Assembly (NCBI GenBank): GCA_937889645.1
Contig: CALBZE010000142.1
Coordinates: 1-48,497 of the forward strand
DNA from: an uncultured bacterium
Lineage (GTDB): Bacteria > Gemmatimonadota > Gemmatimonadetes > Longimicrobiales > RSA9
Length of the DNA stretch: 48,497 nucleotides
Direction of reading: 5' to 3'
Below are positions 34,238-42,416 of this stretch, in pieces. The notes under the pieces are model-generated. The model saw only the letters and a list, made by a program, of their open reading frames with translations. It ran no database searches and was not told the DNA's origin. Numbering within the stretch: position 1 is the stretch's first letter; the number at the start of each line of letters is the position of its first letter. The translations under genes and the position numbers were made by a program.

Positions 34238-35560
34238 TCACAGATTCCTGCCGACGAGCGCCTCGAGCTCCGCCCGGGCGATCTGATAATCGTAGCGCGC
34301 TGCAATGAGATCGATCTCCGCCTGGACCAGGTTGATCTGGGAAGTGACCTGGTCGAGGATCGTGGAGACGCCCAGCCGGTAACGCTCCTGCTGCACGCGG
34401 AAGTCTTCCTCGGCGGCGAGCAGCGCCTCGCGCGCGAGGGCGACCTGCTGTTCGGCCATGTCGAGCGCGCCGAGAATGCGTTCCAGGTCGGCGACGACCT
34501 GGCGGCGCGCATCCGCCGCCGCGGTCCGCGCGATGTCCACCTGGACGGACGCGCGCGAGACGGATTCTTCGCGCTGGAAGCGGTTGAAGATCGGCATGCT
34601 GACGCCCAGGCGCATGTTCCAACTCGTGCGCCCGCCCGTCAGGCTCGGGTCCTGGTTGAACCAGTCGTAGCCGGTCGAAGCCGTGATCGACGGGAAGTAC
34701 TGCGCCCGCGCGGACTTGAGCGACGCTTCCGCCGCGACCACGTCCGCGTTCGCAGACTGCACCGCCGGCGATTGCCGGAGGGCAAGCTCGCGGAGCTCGT
34801 CGCGGCCGAGCGCGAGCGGCTCGGGGTCGAGCGGCTCGTCGTGCCGCGCTCGCACCGGCCCCTCGACGCCGACCAGGCGGCCCAGGGCGAACCCGGCGGT
34901 ACGGCGCTGGTTCTGCGCCTGGAGCAGCTGCTGCCGCGCGTTGGTCACCTCGAGGCTCGCCCGAAGCACGTCCGAGCGCGTGCCCGACCCGACCTCGGCC
35001 CGCCGGCGCGCCGCGTCGAGGCTCTCCTCCGCGCGCCGGACCCGCGCTTCGGCCACCCGCACCAGGTCGTCCGCCTTGAGGACTTCGAAGAACGTGCGCT
35101 GCACATTCAGGATCACGGCGAAGCGCTGCGAGACCAACCCGGCGTCCGCGGCCGCGAGCTGCGCCCGCGCGCTCTCCAGCCCCGCCTTGCGCTGGCCGCC
35201 GTTGAACAGCGTGATCTGTGCGGAGAGCCCGGCGTTGTAGCTGTCGCTCGAGCCCGTCACGGTCGTGTTCGTCTGCGGGTTGAACCGCTCCGTGCTCGAC
35301 CGGGACGCGCCGGAGCTGAACGACACGCTAGGCAGGTACTGCCCCCACGCCGTACGCTCGGCCGACTCGGCGTTGCGGACCGCGCCAGTCGCTTGCGCGA
35401 TCTGGGGACTGTGACGCAGCGCCGCTTCGATCGCCTCTTCGAGCGTGTAGGTCGGCTCGGTCCCCGCCGCGCCCTCCACGTTTTGTGCCCGGGAAGCCTC
35501 TGTGTTCAGTAAGACGGCCGCCGCGATCCCCAAGAGTGCGGCGGCACGACGACGGTCCAT
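34238..35560 (-). CDS. TolC-family outer-membrane efflux protein
   Basis: A 440-residue outer-membrane factor. After a signal peptide (A-L-L-G-I-A-A-A-V-L-L) comes Y-T-L-E-E-A-I-E-A-A-L-R-H-S-P-Q and duplicate coiled-coil halves: A-R-A-Q-L-A-A-A-D and later S-A-N-A-D-V-V-A-A-E-A-S-L-K-S-A-R-A-Q-Y-F-P-S are the usual helix repeats. Stop is 47 bases upstream of the adaptor gene. Start ATG at 35560 preceded by AGG; an immediately upstream GTG is possible. Completes the tripartite envelope channel. Confidence 0.92.
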   Translation of the reverse strand: MDRRRAAALLGIAAAVLLNTEASRAQNVEGAAGTEPTYTLEEAIEAALRHSPQIAQATGAVRNAESAERTAWGQYLPSVSFSSGASRSSTERFNPQTNTTVTGSSDSYNAGLSAQITLFNGGQRKAGLESARAQLAAADAGLVSQRFAVILNVQRTFFEVLKADDLVRVAEARVRRAEESLDAARRRAEVGSGTRSDVLRASLEVTNARQQLLQAQNQRRTAGFALGRLVGVEGPVRARHDEPLDPEPLALGRDELRELALRQSPAVQSANADVVAAEASLKSARAQYFPSITASTGYDWFNQDPSLTGGRTSWNMRLGVSMPIFNRFQREESVSRASVQVDIARTAAADARRQVVADLERILGALDMAEQQVALAREALLAAEEDFRVQQERYRLGVSTILDQVTSQINLVQAEIDLIAARYDYQIARAELEALVGRNL

Positions 35561-35588
35561 CACGGATCCCTGCCTTTCGCGCCTGTGA

Positions 35589-36044
35589 TTACCGGTCTGA
35601 CCGGTTCCGGTCCGGCCTGTCCTGCTCATCCCTCTCGCGCTCGCGCTCGCGCGCGTTGCGCTCGGCACGCAGCCGGTCGTACTCGGCGCGCTGCTCCGGC
35701 GTCATGATCGCCCGGATCTCTTCGTGCGTGGCATCGATGATCGCGCGAAGCTGCGGCCGCGCCTCGACCCAGAAGGAGTCGAGCTGGACTCGCCTGCGCT
35801 CGAGCACCTGCTCGACGCGTGCGCGCTGCTCCGGGGTCAGGTCGATCTGGTCGATCAACGCGCCGCGGTCGCCGCCGCGGTCGTCGCCCCGGCACGGTTC
35901 GGCGCGTGCCGACTTCTCGGCGGAGCCGCCGACCATGTACCTGTCGATCGCGGCGCCGCTGAATGCGCCCCCGACGAAGACCACGGCGAGGAGCAGGGTG
36001 CCGAGGATGCGCGCGCGGCGCGCGCCGTTGGGCGTGGCGTTCAT
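35589..36044 (-). CDS. CpxP/Spy-like periplasmic protein
   Basis: A 151-residue protein with an N-terminal membrane helix (L-L-L-A-V-V-F-V-G-G-A-F-S-G), then a helical domain holding two L-T-P-E-Q-R-type motifs (D-L-T-P-E-Q-R-A-R-V and I-M-T-P-E-Q-R-A-E-Y), the LTxxQ signature of the CpxP/Spy/CnrX heavy-metal-resistance fold, and a Arg/Glu-rich tail. Such proteins sense envelope stress or act as chaperones; next to an ECF sigma factor and anti-sigma they are typical co-sensors (compare CnrX in the Cnr system). Overlaps the anti-sigma gene by four bases. Confidence 0.8.
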   Translation of the reverse strand: MNATPNGARRARILGTLLLAVVFVGGAFSGAAIDRYMVGGSAEKSARAEPCRGDDRGGDRGALIDQIDLTPEQRARVEQVLERRRVQLDSFWVEARPQLRAIIDATHEEIRAIMTPEQRAEYDRLRAERNARERERERDEQDRPDRNRSDR

Positions 36045-36406
36045 CGGTTATCCGCCTCCAATACGGTGACCAGATCGGCGACGGTCGGAGCCCGGTCCTC
36101 GGCCAGCCAATCGGCCGCGGGCTTCGGCACCTCGAGCGCCTCGAGGATGCTCCGGCTCGCCGTGGCGCCGAGCTCGACCGGTCCGCTCTCCCGCTGCAGC
36201 AGCGCCAGCGACACGACGGCGATCGAGGCCGCCGCCGCGATCATCGGGCGCGCCCAGCTCCCGAGGAGCACGAACGGGTCGCTCCTCGTCGCGCGTCGCA
36301 TGAGTTCCGGCGCCGCCTCGTCCATGATACGGCGCACCAGCTCCTCCCAGCGAGCTTCATCCCGTGTCGGATCGAGGGCCGACAGATCGATGCGTTCGAA
36401 CTCCAT
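36041..36406 (-). CDS. Membrane anti-sigma candidate
   Basis: A 121-residue protein with a cytoplasmic N-terminal part (about 55 residues, W-E-E-L-V-R-R-I-M-D-E), one membrane helix (P-M-I-A-A-A-A-S-I-A-V-V-S-L-A-L) and a short outer C terminus ending L-V-T-V-L-E-A-D-N-R. It starts in the TGATG overlap with the ECF sigma gene, a position and topology typical of anti-sigma factors. It lacks the His-x3-Cys-x2-Cys zinc motif of classical ZAS anti-sigmas. Function is inferred from place and topology. Confidence 0.65.
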   Translation of the reverse strand: MEFERIDLSALDPTRDEARWEELVRRIMDEAAPELMRRATRSDPFVLLGSWARPMIAAAASIAVVSLALLQRESGPVELGATASRSILEALEVPKPAADWLAEDRAPTVADLVTVLEADNR

Positions 36407-36960
36407 CAGCGCTCCTCGCTGCGATGGTGGACAAGGCGTTCTCGCATGGCTCTTCGTGCGTAGGAGAGGTGCGCCCGAACCGTCCCCTCCGGTAGGCCGA
36501 GCAACTCCGCGATCTCGCGGTGTCGCCAGCCCTCCAGGTCGTGGAGGAGGAGCACCTCTCTCTGTACTTCGGGCAGCAGCGTCAAACTCGTCTCCAATTC
36601 GTTCCGCAGTTCGGCCCGCTCCGCGGCGCGCATCGGACTCGAGCCCGTGCCGGGCGCCTGGAGATCGTCCTTGAGCGGCGCGGCCCTCCGCACGTCCAGA
36701 TAGCGTCTGTGGCTGTGGGCCCGGTTCCTCACGATCCGCAGGAGCCACGCGGCGAAACGACTCGGATTGCGACACTCGTCGAGCCGTTCCAGCGCCGTGA
36801 TGAACGCGTCCTGGCACACGTCCTCCGCGTCGGCCCGTTCGCCCACGACCGCGTAGGCCGCCAAGTACGCCGCACGCAAGTGTCGGCGGACGAGCAGCTC
36901 GAAGGCGTCTTTGTCCCCTTCTCGGGCGCGTTCGACCAGTCGTGCATCGGGCTCTGCCAT
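36406..36960 (-). CDS. ECF sigma factor
   Basis: A 184-residue extracytoplasmic-function sigma factor. Region 2 has D-A-E-D-V-C-Q-D-A-F and F-A-A-W-L-L-R-I-V-R-N-R-A; region 4 has L-P-E-V-Q-R-E-V-L-L-L-H-D-L-E-G-W-R-H-R-E-I-A-E-L-L-G-L-P-E-G-T-V-R-A-H. Region 3 is absent, as in the class. It heads the minus-strand operon with anti-sigma, CpxP-like and efflux genes, so it likely directs their transcription under an envelope or metal stress signal. ATG at 36960 has AGAGG upstream; a longer frame to 37236 has no family sequence. Confidence 0.9.
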   Translation of the reverse strand: MAEPDARLVERAREGDKDAFELLVRRHLRAAYLAAYAVVGERADAEDVCQDAFITALERLDECRNPSRFAAWLLRIVRNRAHSHRRYLDVRRAAPLKDDLQAPGTGSSPMRAAERAELRNELETSLTLLPEVQREVLLLHDLEGWRHREIAELLGLPEGTVRAHLSYARRAMRERLVHHRSEER

Positions 36961-36974
36961 AGACCTCTGCCAAT

Positions 36975-37002
36975 AAGACGCGCGAAGGGCGAGAAACGTT
37001 AG
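36975..37002 (-). promoter_or_regulatory. Possible ECF-type promoter of the sigma operon
   Basis: On the minus strand AAC (complement of 36998-37000) and CGTC (complement of 36977-36980) are separated by 17 bases, like the AAC…CGTC pattern of many autoregulated ECF promoters. But a start about 7 bases downstream would leave a leader of only some 8 bases before the ATG, so I keep this low. The rest of the 351-base gap 36961-37311 holds the Pho-box-like repeats described separately and no gene. Confidence 0.25.
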
Positions 37003-37183
37003 GGACCCGTGAAAAATTGCGGTCCGTGGTGCAGGCCACCCGCGGGCCCCGATCTGTACTCCGGGACACGGCGCCGGGATCCCGACCGCCTGGCGCGGCC
37101 GCGGCCATCGGCCCGCTCGATGTCGCCCGCAACTCGCCCGCTCGACCCGCCCGCCCCAGCGCAATCCCGCCATCGCGGCGAAC

Positions 37184-37238
37184 CCGTTTCCACCCCGTGA
37201 CCAACCCGAGACACCGAGCGGCCACCGGCGTGACACGC
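37184..37238 (+). promoter_or_regulatory. PhoB-box candidate upstream of the TonB receptor
   Basis: Five 11-base units in register: CCGTTTC-CACC (37184), CCGTGAC-CAAC (37195), CCGAGAC-ACCG (37206), AGCGGCC-ACCG (37217) and GCGTGAC-ACGC (37228). Four of the five fit the N-C-G-T-K-A-Y pattern with at most one mismatch at the conserved positions. The 11-bp period is that of PhoB direct repeats, and the same pattern stands before phoB and pstS. It ends 73 bases before the receptor ATG. No clear -10 was found. Confidence 0.55.
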
Positions 37239-37311
37239 GCCCGGTACCGTCTCAGCCAGGAAACGCGACGCCGGAAACCGACGAGGTCGGACCGCAACAG
37301 GAGAGGCGAGC

Positions 37312-40200
37312 ATGGGATCGAGGTCACTCACGGGGACGGAGTTCGCGAGGCTCAGCATGGCACGCTTCGCCGAGCCGCGCGACGGGTTGCGTGAACGGCA
37401 CGGGCGGCTGGCCGTTCCGGGCCGCCACCGGGCCGGCGTCATCGTCCAGGCCCTACTCGCCCTCGTGCTCGCCGTGCCCGCCGCGGCGCAGGCGCCGGCG
37501 GGGAGGATCGCCGGCCGGGTGACGGGCGAGGACGCGCGGCCGCTCGTCAACGCGCGGGTCTCGATCCTCGCGCTGGGCCGCGCCGTGCTCACCGACGCCG
37601 ACGGCCGGTACATCCTCACCGGTGTCCCCGCCGGCACGCACACGATCGTGGTCGAGTACGTCGGCTACGAGACGAAGACCCTGGCCGGCGTCGTCGTGAG
37701 CGGTGACCTCGTCGCGCTGGACGTTTCGCTGGAACCGCAGGCGATCGAGGTCGACGCCATCACCGTGATCGCCTCCCGCGACGCGGGGAGCGACGTCGCG
37801 CTCCTTGGCGACCGCTTGCGAGCGGCGGCGGTCGTCGACGCGATCGGGGCGGCGCAGATCGCGAGGTCGCCCGACGGCGACGCGGCGGCCGCGCTGCGGC
37901 GAGTGCCGGGCGTGACCGTCGTCGACGGGAAGTACGTCTACGTGCGCGGCCTCGGCGATCGCTACGGCGCGACGACGCTGAACGGCGCGCCGCTCCCGTC
38001 GCCCGAGCCGGACCGCAAGGTCGTCCCGCTCGATCTGGTGCCGGCGAGCTTCCTCGAGAGCGTCGTCGCCGCCAAAACCTACTCGCCCGATCAACCCGGC
38101 GACCACGCGGGCGGGCTGGTGGAGATCCGCACACGGGACTTCGCCGGGGCACGGACGTTCGAGGTGAGCGCGTCGCTGGGCTTCGACACCGAAGCAACGT
38201 TCGCCGACGGGCTGGGTCACCCCGGCGGGCGGTTCGGCTTCCTGGGGATCGGCACCGGGGCACGCACGCTCCCGGCCGCGTTGCCCGGCGATGTGCCGTT
38301 GCAGAGCCTGGCGCGCCCCGAGCTCGAGCGCGTGGGCGAAGCGTTCTCGGGGGCGTGGGGCCCGACGCCGCACCGTCTGCCCCCTGATCATGGGTTCGGC
38401 CTGGCCTTCGGCAGGGATTTCGGGATCGGCGGCCGACGGCTCGCCGTGCTCGGCACGATCGGCCAGTCGACGCACTACACCCACCGCGAGGGCCAGATCG
38501 AGCGCGCGCTCTCGGCATCGGGTGGGGCCGAGCCCGTCGTCGACTTCGTCGGAAACGCATCGACCCGATCGGTCTCGCTCGGCGGGCTCCTCCACCTCGG
38601 GCTCGAGCTGAGCCGCGGCGGACGTCTCTCGCTCGACGCGATCGTGAACCGCACGGCGGAAGACGAGGCGCGGGTCCTCGAGGGATTCAACCTCGATACC
38701 AACGCCGACCAACGGAATCTGAGGCTCCGGTACCTCGCGCAGTCGCTGGTCGGCTCCCAGCTCTCGGGCGAGCACCGGCTCGGCGGCGCTGGCGGCGCCG
38801 AACTGCGGTGGCGTGCCGCGTACTCGGTCGCGGAGCGCTACGAGCCCGACACGCGCGAGATGCTCTACCGCCGGGTGGCGGATGGGCGGTTCCTCTGGGA
38901 GAACTTCATCCAGAGCGGGAGCATCTTCCACCAGGACATGGACGAGACCGGCGTCGCTGGCGGCGTCGATCTCCGGATCCCGGTGCCGGTCGCGGCGCGG
39001 GCGATGTCGCTCTCCCTCGGCGCGGCCGCCGACCTGCGGAACCGGACGGCTCACACTCGCCGGCTCCGCTTCGTCCCGGTCGGGAACGTGCCCGAATCCG
39101 TGCGCGCGCTCCCGCCCGACCGCCTCCTCACGCCGGAGACGATCGGGCCCGACGGCTTCGAGCTCCGCGACGCGACGTTCCGCACCGACAACTACGATGC
39201 CGCGTACCGCGTCATCGCGGCCTACGCGATGGTGGACGCCGAGCCGGTGCCGCGGCTCCGCGTCCAGGCCGGCGCCCGCATCGAAGGCGCCGAGCAAACC
39301 GTCACGCCCCGCGACCTGTTCGACCTCGGCCTCGAACCGGTGGCAGGCGCGCGGCTCGAGACGACGGACGTGCTGCCGGCGCTCAACCTGACGCTCACGC
39401 TCGCGGAGCGGATGAACCTCCGCGCCGGCGTCTCCCGGACCCTCGCCAGGCCGCAGCTCCGAGAGCTGGCGCCGTTCTCCTACGCCGATTACGCCGGCGG
39501 GCACCTCGTCCTCGGCAACACGCTCCTCGAGCGCTCGCGCATTACGAACCTCGACCTGCGCTGGGAGTGGGCGCCGCGCGCGGACGCGATCGTCTCCGTC
39601 AGCGCCTTCCTCAAGCGCTTCGACGATCCGATCGAGGCGCTGGTCCTCCCGAGCACCGAGCTCAAGAAGACGTGGGTCAACGCGAGCAGCGCCGCGAACC
39701 GGGGCGTCGAGATCGAGTTCCGTTCATCACTCGCGCCGATCGGGATCGACGCGCTCACGGTCAACGCCAACCTGACGCTGGTCCGGTCGTCGGTGCGCAC
39801 GGGCGGGCTGGTCCGCTACTTCGACGCCGGCCAGCCGCAGACGACGACGCTGCCGGAGCGCGAACGGGCGCTCCAGGGCCAGTCGCCGTACGTCGTCAAC
39901 CTGGGCGTGTCGTACCTGCACCCGTCGCTCGGTGCGAGCGCGACGCTCCTCTACAACCGTTTTGGCCGGCGGATCGACGCCGTCGGCAGCGCGCTGCTCC
40001 CCGACGTCTTCGAGGAAGCCCGCGGCCAGCTCGATTTCGTCATGGACCAGCCGATCGGCCGCGGTGTCTCCGTCAAGTTCGCCGCCAACCGCCTCCTGGG
40101 GAACGTGGTCCGCTTCACCCAGGGCGGCGACGTGGTCCGCCGGTACGACGCCGGGCGGACCTTCTCCCTCTCGGCCTCCTGGAGCCCGGACGGGAACTGA
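37312..40200 (+). CDS. TonB-dependent receptor with carboxypeptidase-regulatory-like N domain
   Basis: A 962-residue outer-membrane receptor. After a signal segment (V-I-V-Q-A-L-L-A-L-V-L-A-V-P-A-A-A-Q-A) comes a CarboxypepD_reg-like domain (about 65-145: G-R-I-A-G-R-V-T-G…A-G-T-H-T-I-V-V-E-Y-V-G-Y). It is followed by the TonB plug (R-V-P-G-V-T-V-V-D-G-K-Y-V-Y-V-R-G-L-G, D-H-A-G-G-L-V-E-I-R-T-R) and a beta-barrel, ending in an aromatic-containing strand (F-S-L-S-A-S-W-S-P-D-G-N). The R-G-L-G-D-R-Y and S-P-E-P-D-R-K motifs match large receptors with unknown ligands. AGGAGAGG lies before the ATG. It is transcribed with the following beta-helix gene (25-base gap). A phosphate-related ligand is only suggested by its control site and location. 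Confidence 0.88.
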   Translation: MGSRSLTGTEFARLSMARFAEPRDGLRERHGRLAVPGRHRAGVIVQALLALVLAVPAAAQAPAGRIAGRVTGEDARPLVNARVSILALGRAVLTDADGRYILTGVPAGTHTIVVEYVGYETKTLAGVVVSGDLVALDVSLEPQAIEVDAITVIASRDAGSDVALLGDRLRAAAVVDAIGAAQIARSPDGDAAAALRRVPGVTVVDGKYVYVRGLGDRYGATTLNGAPLPSPEPDRKVVPLDLVPASFLESVVAAKTYSPDQPGDHAGGLVEIRTRDFAGARTFEVSASLGFDTEATFADGLGHPGGRFGFLGIGTGARTLPAALPGDVPLQSLARPELERVGEAFSGAWGPTPHRLPPDHGFGLAFGRDFGIGGRRLAVLGTIGQSTHYTHREGQIERALSASGGAEPVVDFVGNASTRSVSLGGLLHLGLELSRGGRLSLDAIVNRTAEDEARVLEGFNLDTNADQRNLRLRYLAQSLVGSQLSGEHRLGGAGGAELRWRAAYSVAERYEPDTREMLYRRVADGRFLWENFIQSGSIFHQDMDETGVAGGVDLRIPVPVAARAMSLSLGAAADLRNRTAHTRRLRFVPVGNVPESVRALPPDRLLTPETIGPDGFELRDATFRTDNYDAAYRVIAAYAMVDAEPVPRLRVQAGARIEGAEQTVTPRDLFDLGLEPVAGARLETTDVLPALNLTLTLAERMNLRAGVSRTLARPQLRELAPFSYADYAGGHLVLGNTLLERSRITNLDLRWEWAPRADAIVSVSAFLKRFDDPIEALVLPSTELKKTWVNASSAANRGVEIEFRSSLAPIGIDALTVNANLTLVRSSVRTGGLVRYFDAGQPQTTTLPERERALQGQSPYVVNLGVSYLHPSLGASATLLYNRFGRRIDAVGSALLPDVFEEARGQLDFVMDQPIGRGVSVKFAANRLLGNVVRFTQGGDVVRRYDAGRTFSLSASWSPDGN

Positions 40201-40225
40201 ACTCCAAACCCGAAGGAGAAATGCG

Positions 40226-41524
40226 ATGAGACCCAACGCGAAATGGACGAACCTCGCCCTGAGCTGCGCGCTCGCCCTCGGCCTGGCCGCGTGCGAGGAC
40301 GATGGCACCGGCCCGGAGCGGACGACGCCCGACGCGCCCGCCGACCTGGTCGGCACGATCACCGGCCACCGGATCCTCCGCGCGGACACGGTCTACACCA
40401 TCAAGGGGATCGTCACTGTCGACTCGGGCGCCGTCCTCACGATCGAACCGGGCACGCTCATCCTCGGCAGCACCCAGGTCACACCGTCCGCGCTCATCAT
40501 CCGGCGCGGCGGCAAGATCATCGCGGACGGCCGGCCCGACGCGCCGATCGTCTTCACGAGCGACAAGCCCGTCGGCCAGCGCGCCCGCGGCGACTGGGGC
40601 GGGATCGTCATCAACGGGCGGTCGACGTGCAACTTCCCGGCGGACCAGTGCGTGGGCGAGGGGTCGTCGGGGCCGTACGGTGGGAACGACCCCGAGGACG
40701 ACAGCGGCATCCTCCGCTACGTCCGCATCGAGTTCGCCGGGTACGAGGTCAGCTTCGGCAACGAGCTGAACGCGCTCACGCTGAACGGCGTCGGCAGCGG
40801 GACCACGATCGAGTACGTGCAGGCCCACTACGGCTCGGACGACGGGATCGAGTTCTTCGGCGGCACCGTCAACGTGAAGTACGCGATCGTGACCGGCGCT
40901 TCCGACGACTCTTTCGACTACTCGACCGGGTGGTCGGGCAAGGGACAGTTCTGGATCGTGCTCCAGGACCCGGATGATGCAGACACCGGCTTCGAGGTCG
41001 ACAACAACGAAGAGGACTACAACGCCTCGCCGCTGACCGCGCCGACCATCTACAACCTCACGATCGTCGGGAAGGCGCCGGGGTCGGGCACGGCCGGCGA
41101 GAGCACGACGGGGTTGCTCCTGCGCCGCGGGACCGGCGGCAAGATCTACAACGCGATCGTGCTCGGCTTCGAGACCGCGCTCGACATCGACAACGCCGAG
41201 ACGTACACGCGGTGTGACTCCGGCGAGTTGCTCGTGGCGAACTCGATCTTCCACGGCTACGGCGCGCTCCTCGACGGCGACGCCGACGACGAGACGGCGT
41301 GCACCGGGCTCCCCGCATGGTCGATCCGCCAGGAGGATCCGGGGCTGGCGAATCCGTTCGATTGGAACGCGCCCGATTTCCGGCCGAAAGCGGGCTCGGC
41401 CGCGCTCGCCGGCGCTGCCGCGCCCCCGGCCGACGGCTTCTTCGAGCCCGTCGACTTCATCGGCGCCGTTGCCCCGACCGGTACGCCCTGGTACCTGGGG
41501 TGGACCACCTTCGCGCGGAACTGA
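40226..41524 (+). CDS. Secreted right-handed beta-helix lipoprotein
   Basis: A 432-residue lipoprotein (signal with lipobox L-A-A-C, Cys 23, followed by E-D-D-G-T-G-P). The body is built of repeated short strands such as Y-T-I-K-G-I-V-T-V, A-V-L-T-I-E-P-G-T-L-I-L-G, L-I-I-R-R-G-G-K-I-I-A, A-P-I-V-F-T-S and V-N-V-K-Y-A-I-V-T-G-A-S-D-D, typical of parallel beta helices that bind surface polymers. No catalytic residues are recognisable. It directly follows a TonB receptor, so it may be its surface-exposed substrate-binding partner. Start ATG at 40226 with AGGAG 7 bases upstream. Confidence 0.7.
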   Translation: MRPNAKWTNLALSCALALGLAACEDDGTGPERTTPDAPADLVGTITGHRILRADTVYTIKGIVTVDSGAVLTIEPGTLILGSTQVTPSALIIRRGGKIIADGRPDAPIVFTSDKPVGQRARGDWGGIVINGRSTCNFPADQCVGEGSSGPYGGNDPEDDSGILRYVRIEFAGYEVSFGNELNALTLNGVGSGTTIEYVQAHYGSDDGIEFFGGTVNVKYAIVTGASDDSFDYSTGWSGKGQFWIVLQDPDDADTGFEVDNNEEDYNASPLTAPTIYNLTIVGKAPGSGTAGESTTGLLLRRGTGGKIYNAIVLGFETALDIDNAETYTRCDSGELLVANSIFHGYGALLDGDADDETACTGLPAWSIRQEDPGLANPFDWNAPDFRPKAGSAALAGAAAPPADGFFEPVDFIGAVAPTGTPWYLGWTTFARN

Positions 41525-41555
41525 CGCCGGCGGGAAATCGACGTCCTCGCCCCAG

Positions 41556-41599
41556 ACGTGATCGAACCGTTACGTTGAGGTGACGCGGTCTTGATCTTC
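41556..41599 (+). promoter_or_regulatory. PhoB-box candidate upstream of phoB
   Basis: Four 11-base units: ACGTGAT-CGAA (41556), CCGTTAC-GTTG (41567), AGGTGAC-GCGG (41578), TCTTGAT-CTTC (41589). T at unit position 4 and A at position 6 are the same in all four. It ends 91 bases before phoB, consistent with autoregulation. Confidence 0.6.
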
Positions 41600-41690
41600 G
41601 GCGCCTACTCCTGGGAGTCGAGGAGGTGGCGGTGGAGTCGGAGCGTGGGCGGTGGGGAGCATCGGCTGCCGGAACGGGTAGGAGGCACGC

Positions 41691-42416
41691 ATGAGCGCGA
41701 CAGCGACGAAGTCGGCCCCGGCGCGGATCCTGGTCGTCGAGGACGACCGGGACATCGCCGCGCTGGTCGCGTACCACCTGACGAAGGAAGGATACCAGGT
41801 CCGCACCGCGGCAGGCGGCGCCGAGGCGTTGGACGCGGTGTCCGAGGAGCGGCCGGATCTCGTCGTCCTGGACGTCATGCTCCCGGGGCATTCGGGGCTG
41901 GACGTGCTGCGCGAGATCCGGCGCCGGCCCGACCTGGCGGATCTGCCGGTGATCATGCTCACCGCCCGGCGCGAGGAGACCGACCGGATCGCCGGGCTCG
42001 AGCTCGGCGCCGACGACTACGTGACCAAGCCGTTCAGCCCGCAGGAGCTGGTGCTCAGGATCCGCGCGGTGCTGAGGCGAGCGCAATCGTTGCCCGTGGC
42101 CGGGGCGACCCGCACCCTGCGCGGTGGCCCGATCGTCGTCGACCTGAACGCGATGCGGGTCGAGGTCGATGGCGCGGAGATCCAGCTAACGCCGACGGAA
42201 TACCGCCTCCTCGTGTCGCTCATGGAGCGGCGCGGCCGGGTCCAGAGCAGGGAGCAGCTCCTGCGCGCGGCGTGGGACATCCACGTCCGGATCGAGACGC
42301 GCACCGTCGACATGCACGTCCAGCGGCTGCGGAGTAAATTGGGCGACGCTGGGCGCTTCATCGAAACGGTGCGCGGCTTCGGCTACCGGTTCAGTGACCG
42401 CGACGAAGGAGCTTGA
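41691..42416 (+). CDS. phoB: Phosphate-regulon response regulator PhoB
   Basis: A 241-residue OmpR/PhoB-class regulator. Receiver: acidic pocket E17-D18-D19 (V-V-E-D-D), phospho-acceptor D61 (L-V-V-L-D-V-M-L-P-G), conserved Thr in M-L-T-A-R and Lys in Y-V-T-K-P-F. The C-terminal winged helix has I-Q-L-T-P-T-E-Y-R-L-L and T-R-T-V-D-M-H-V-Q-R-L-R-S-K-L-G. Its stop overlaps the phoR ATG (ATGA), and the neighbours (phoR, porin, pst) confirm the assignment over other family members. Confidence 0.93.
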   Translation: MSATATKSAPARILVVEDDRDIAALVAYHLTKEGYQVRTAAGGAEALDAVSEERPDLVVLDVMLPGHSGLDVLREIRRRPDLADLPVIMLTARREETDRIAGLELGADDYVTKPFSPQELVLRIRAVLRRAQSLPVAGATRTLRGGPIVVDLNAMRVEVDGAEIQLTPTEYRLLVSLMERRGRVQSREQLLRAAWDIHVRIETRTVDMHVQRLRSKLGDAGRFIETVRGFGYRFSDRDEGA

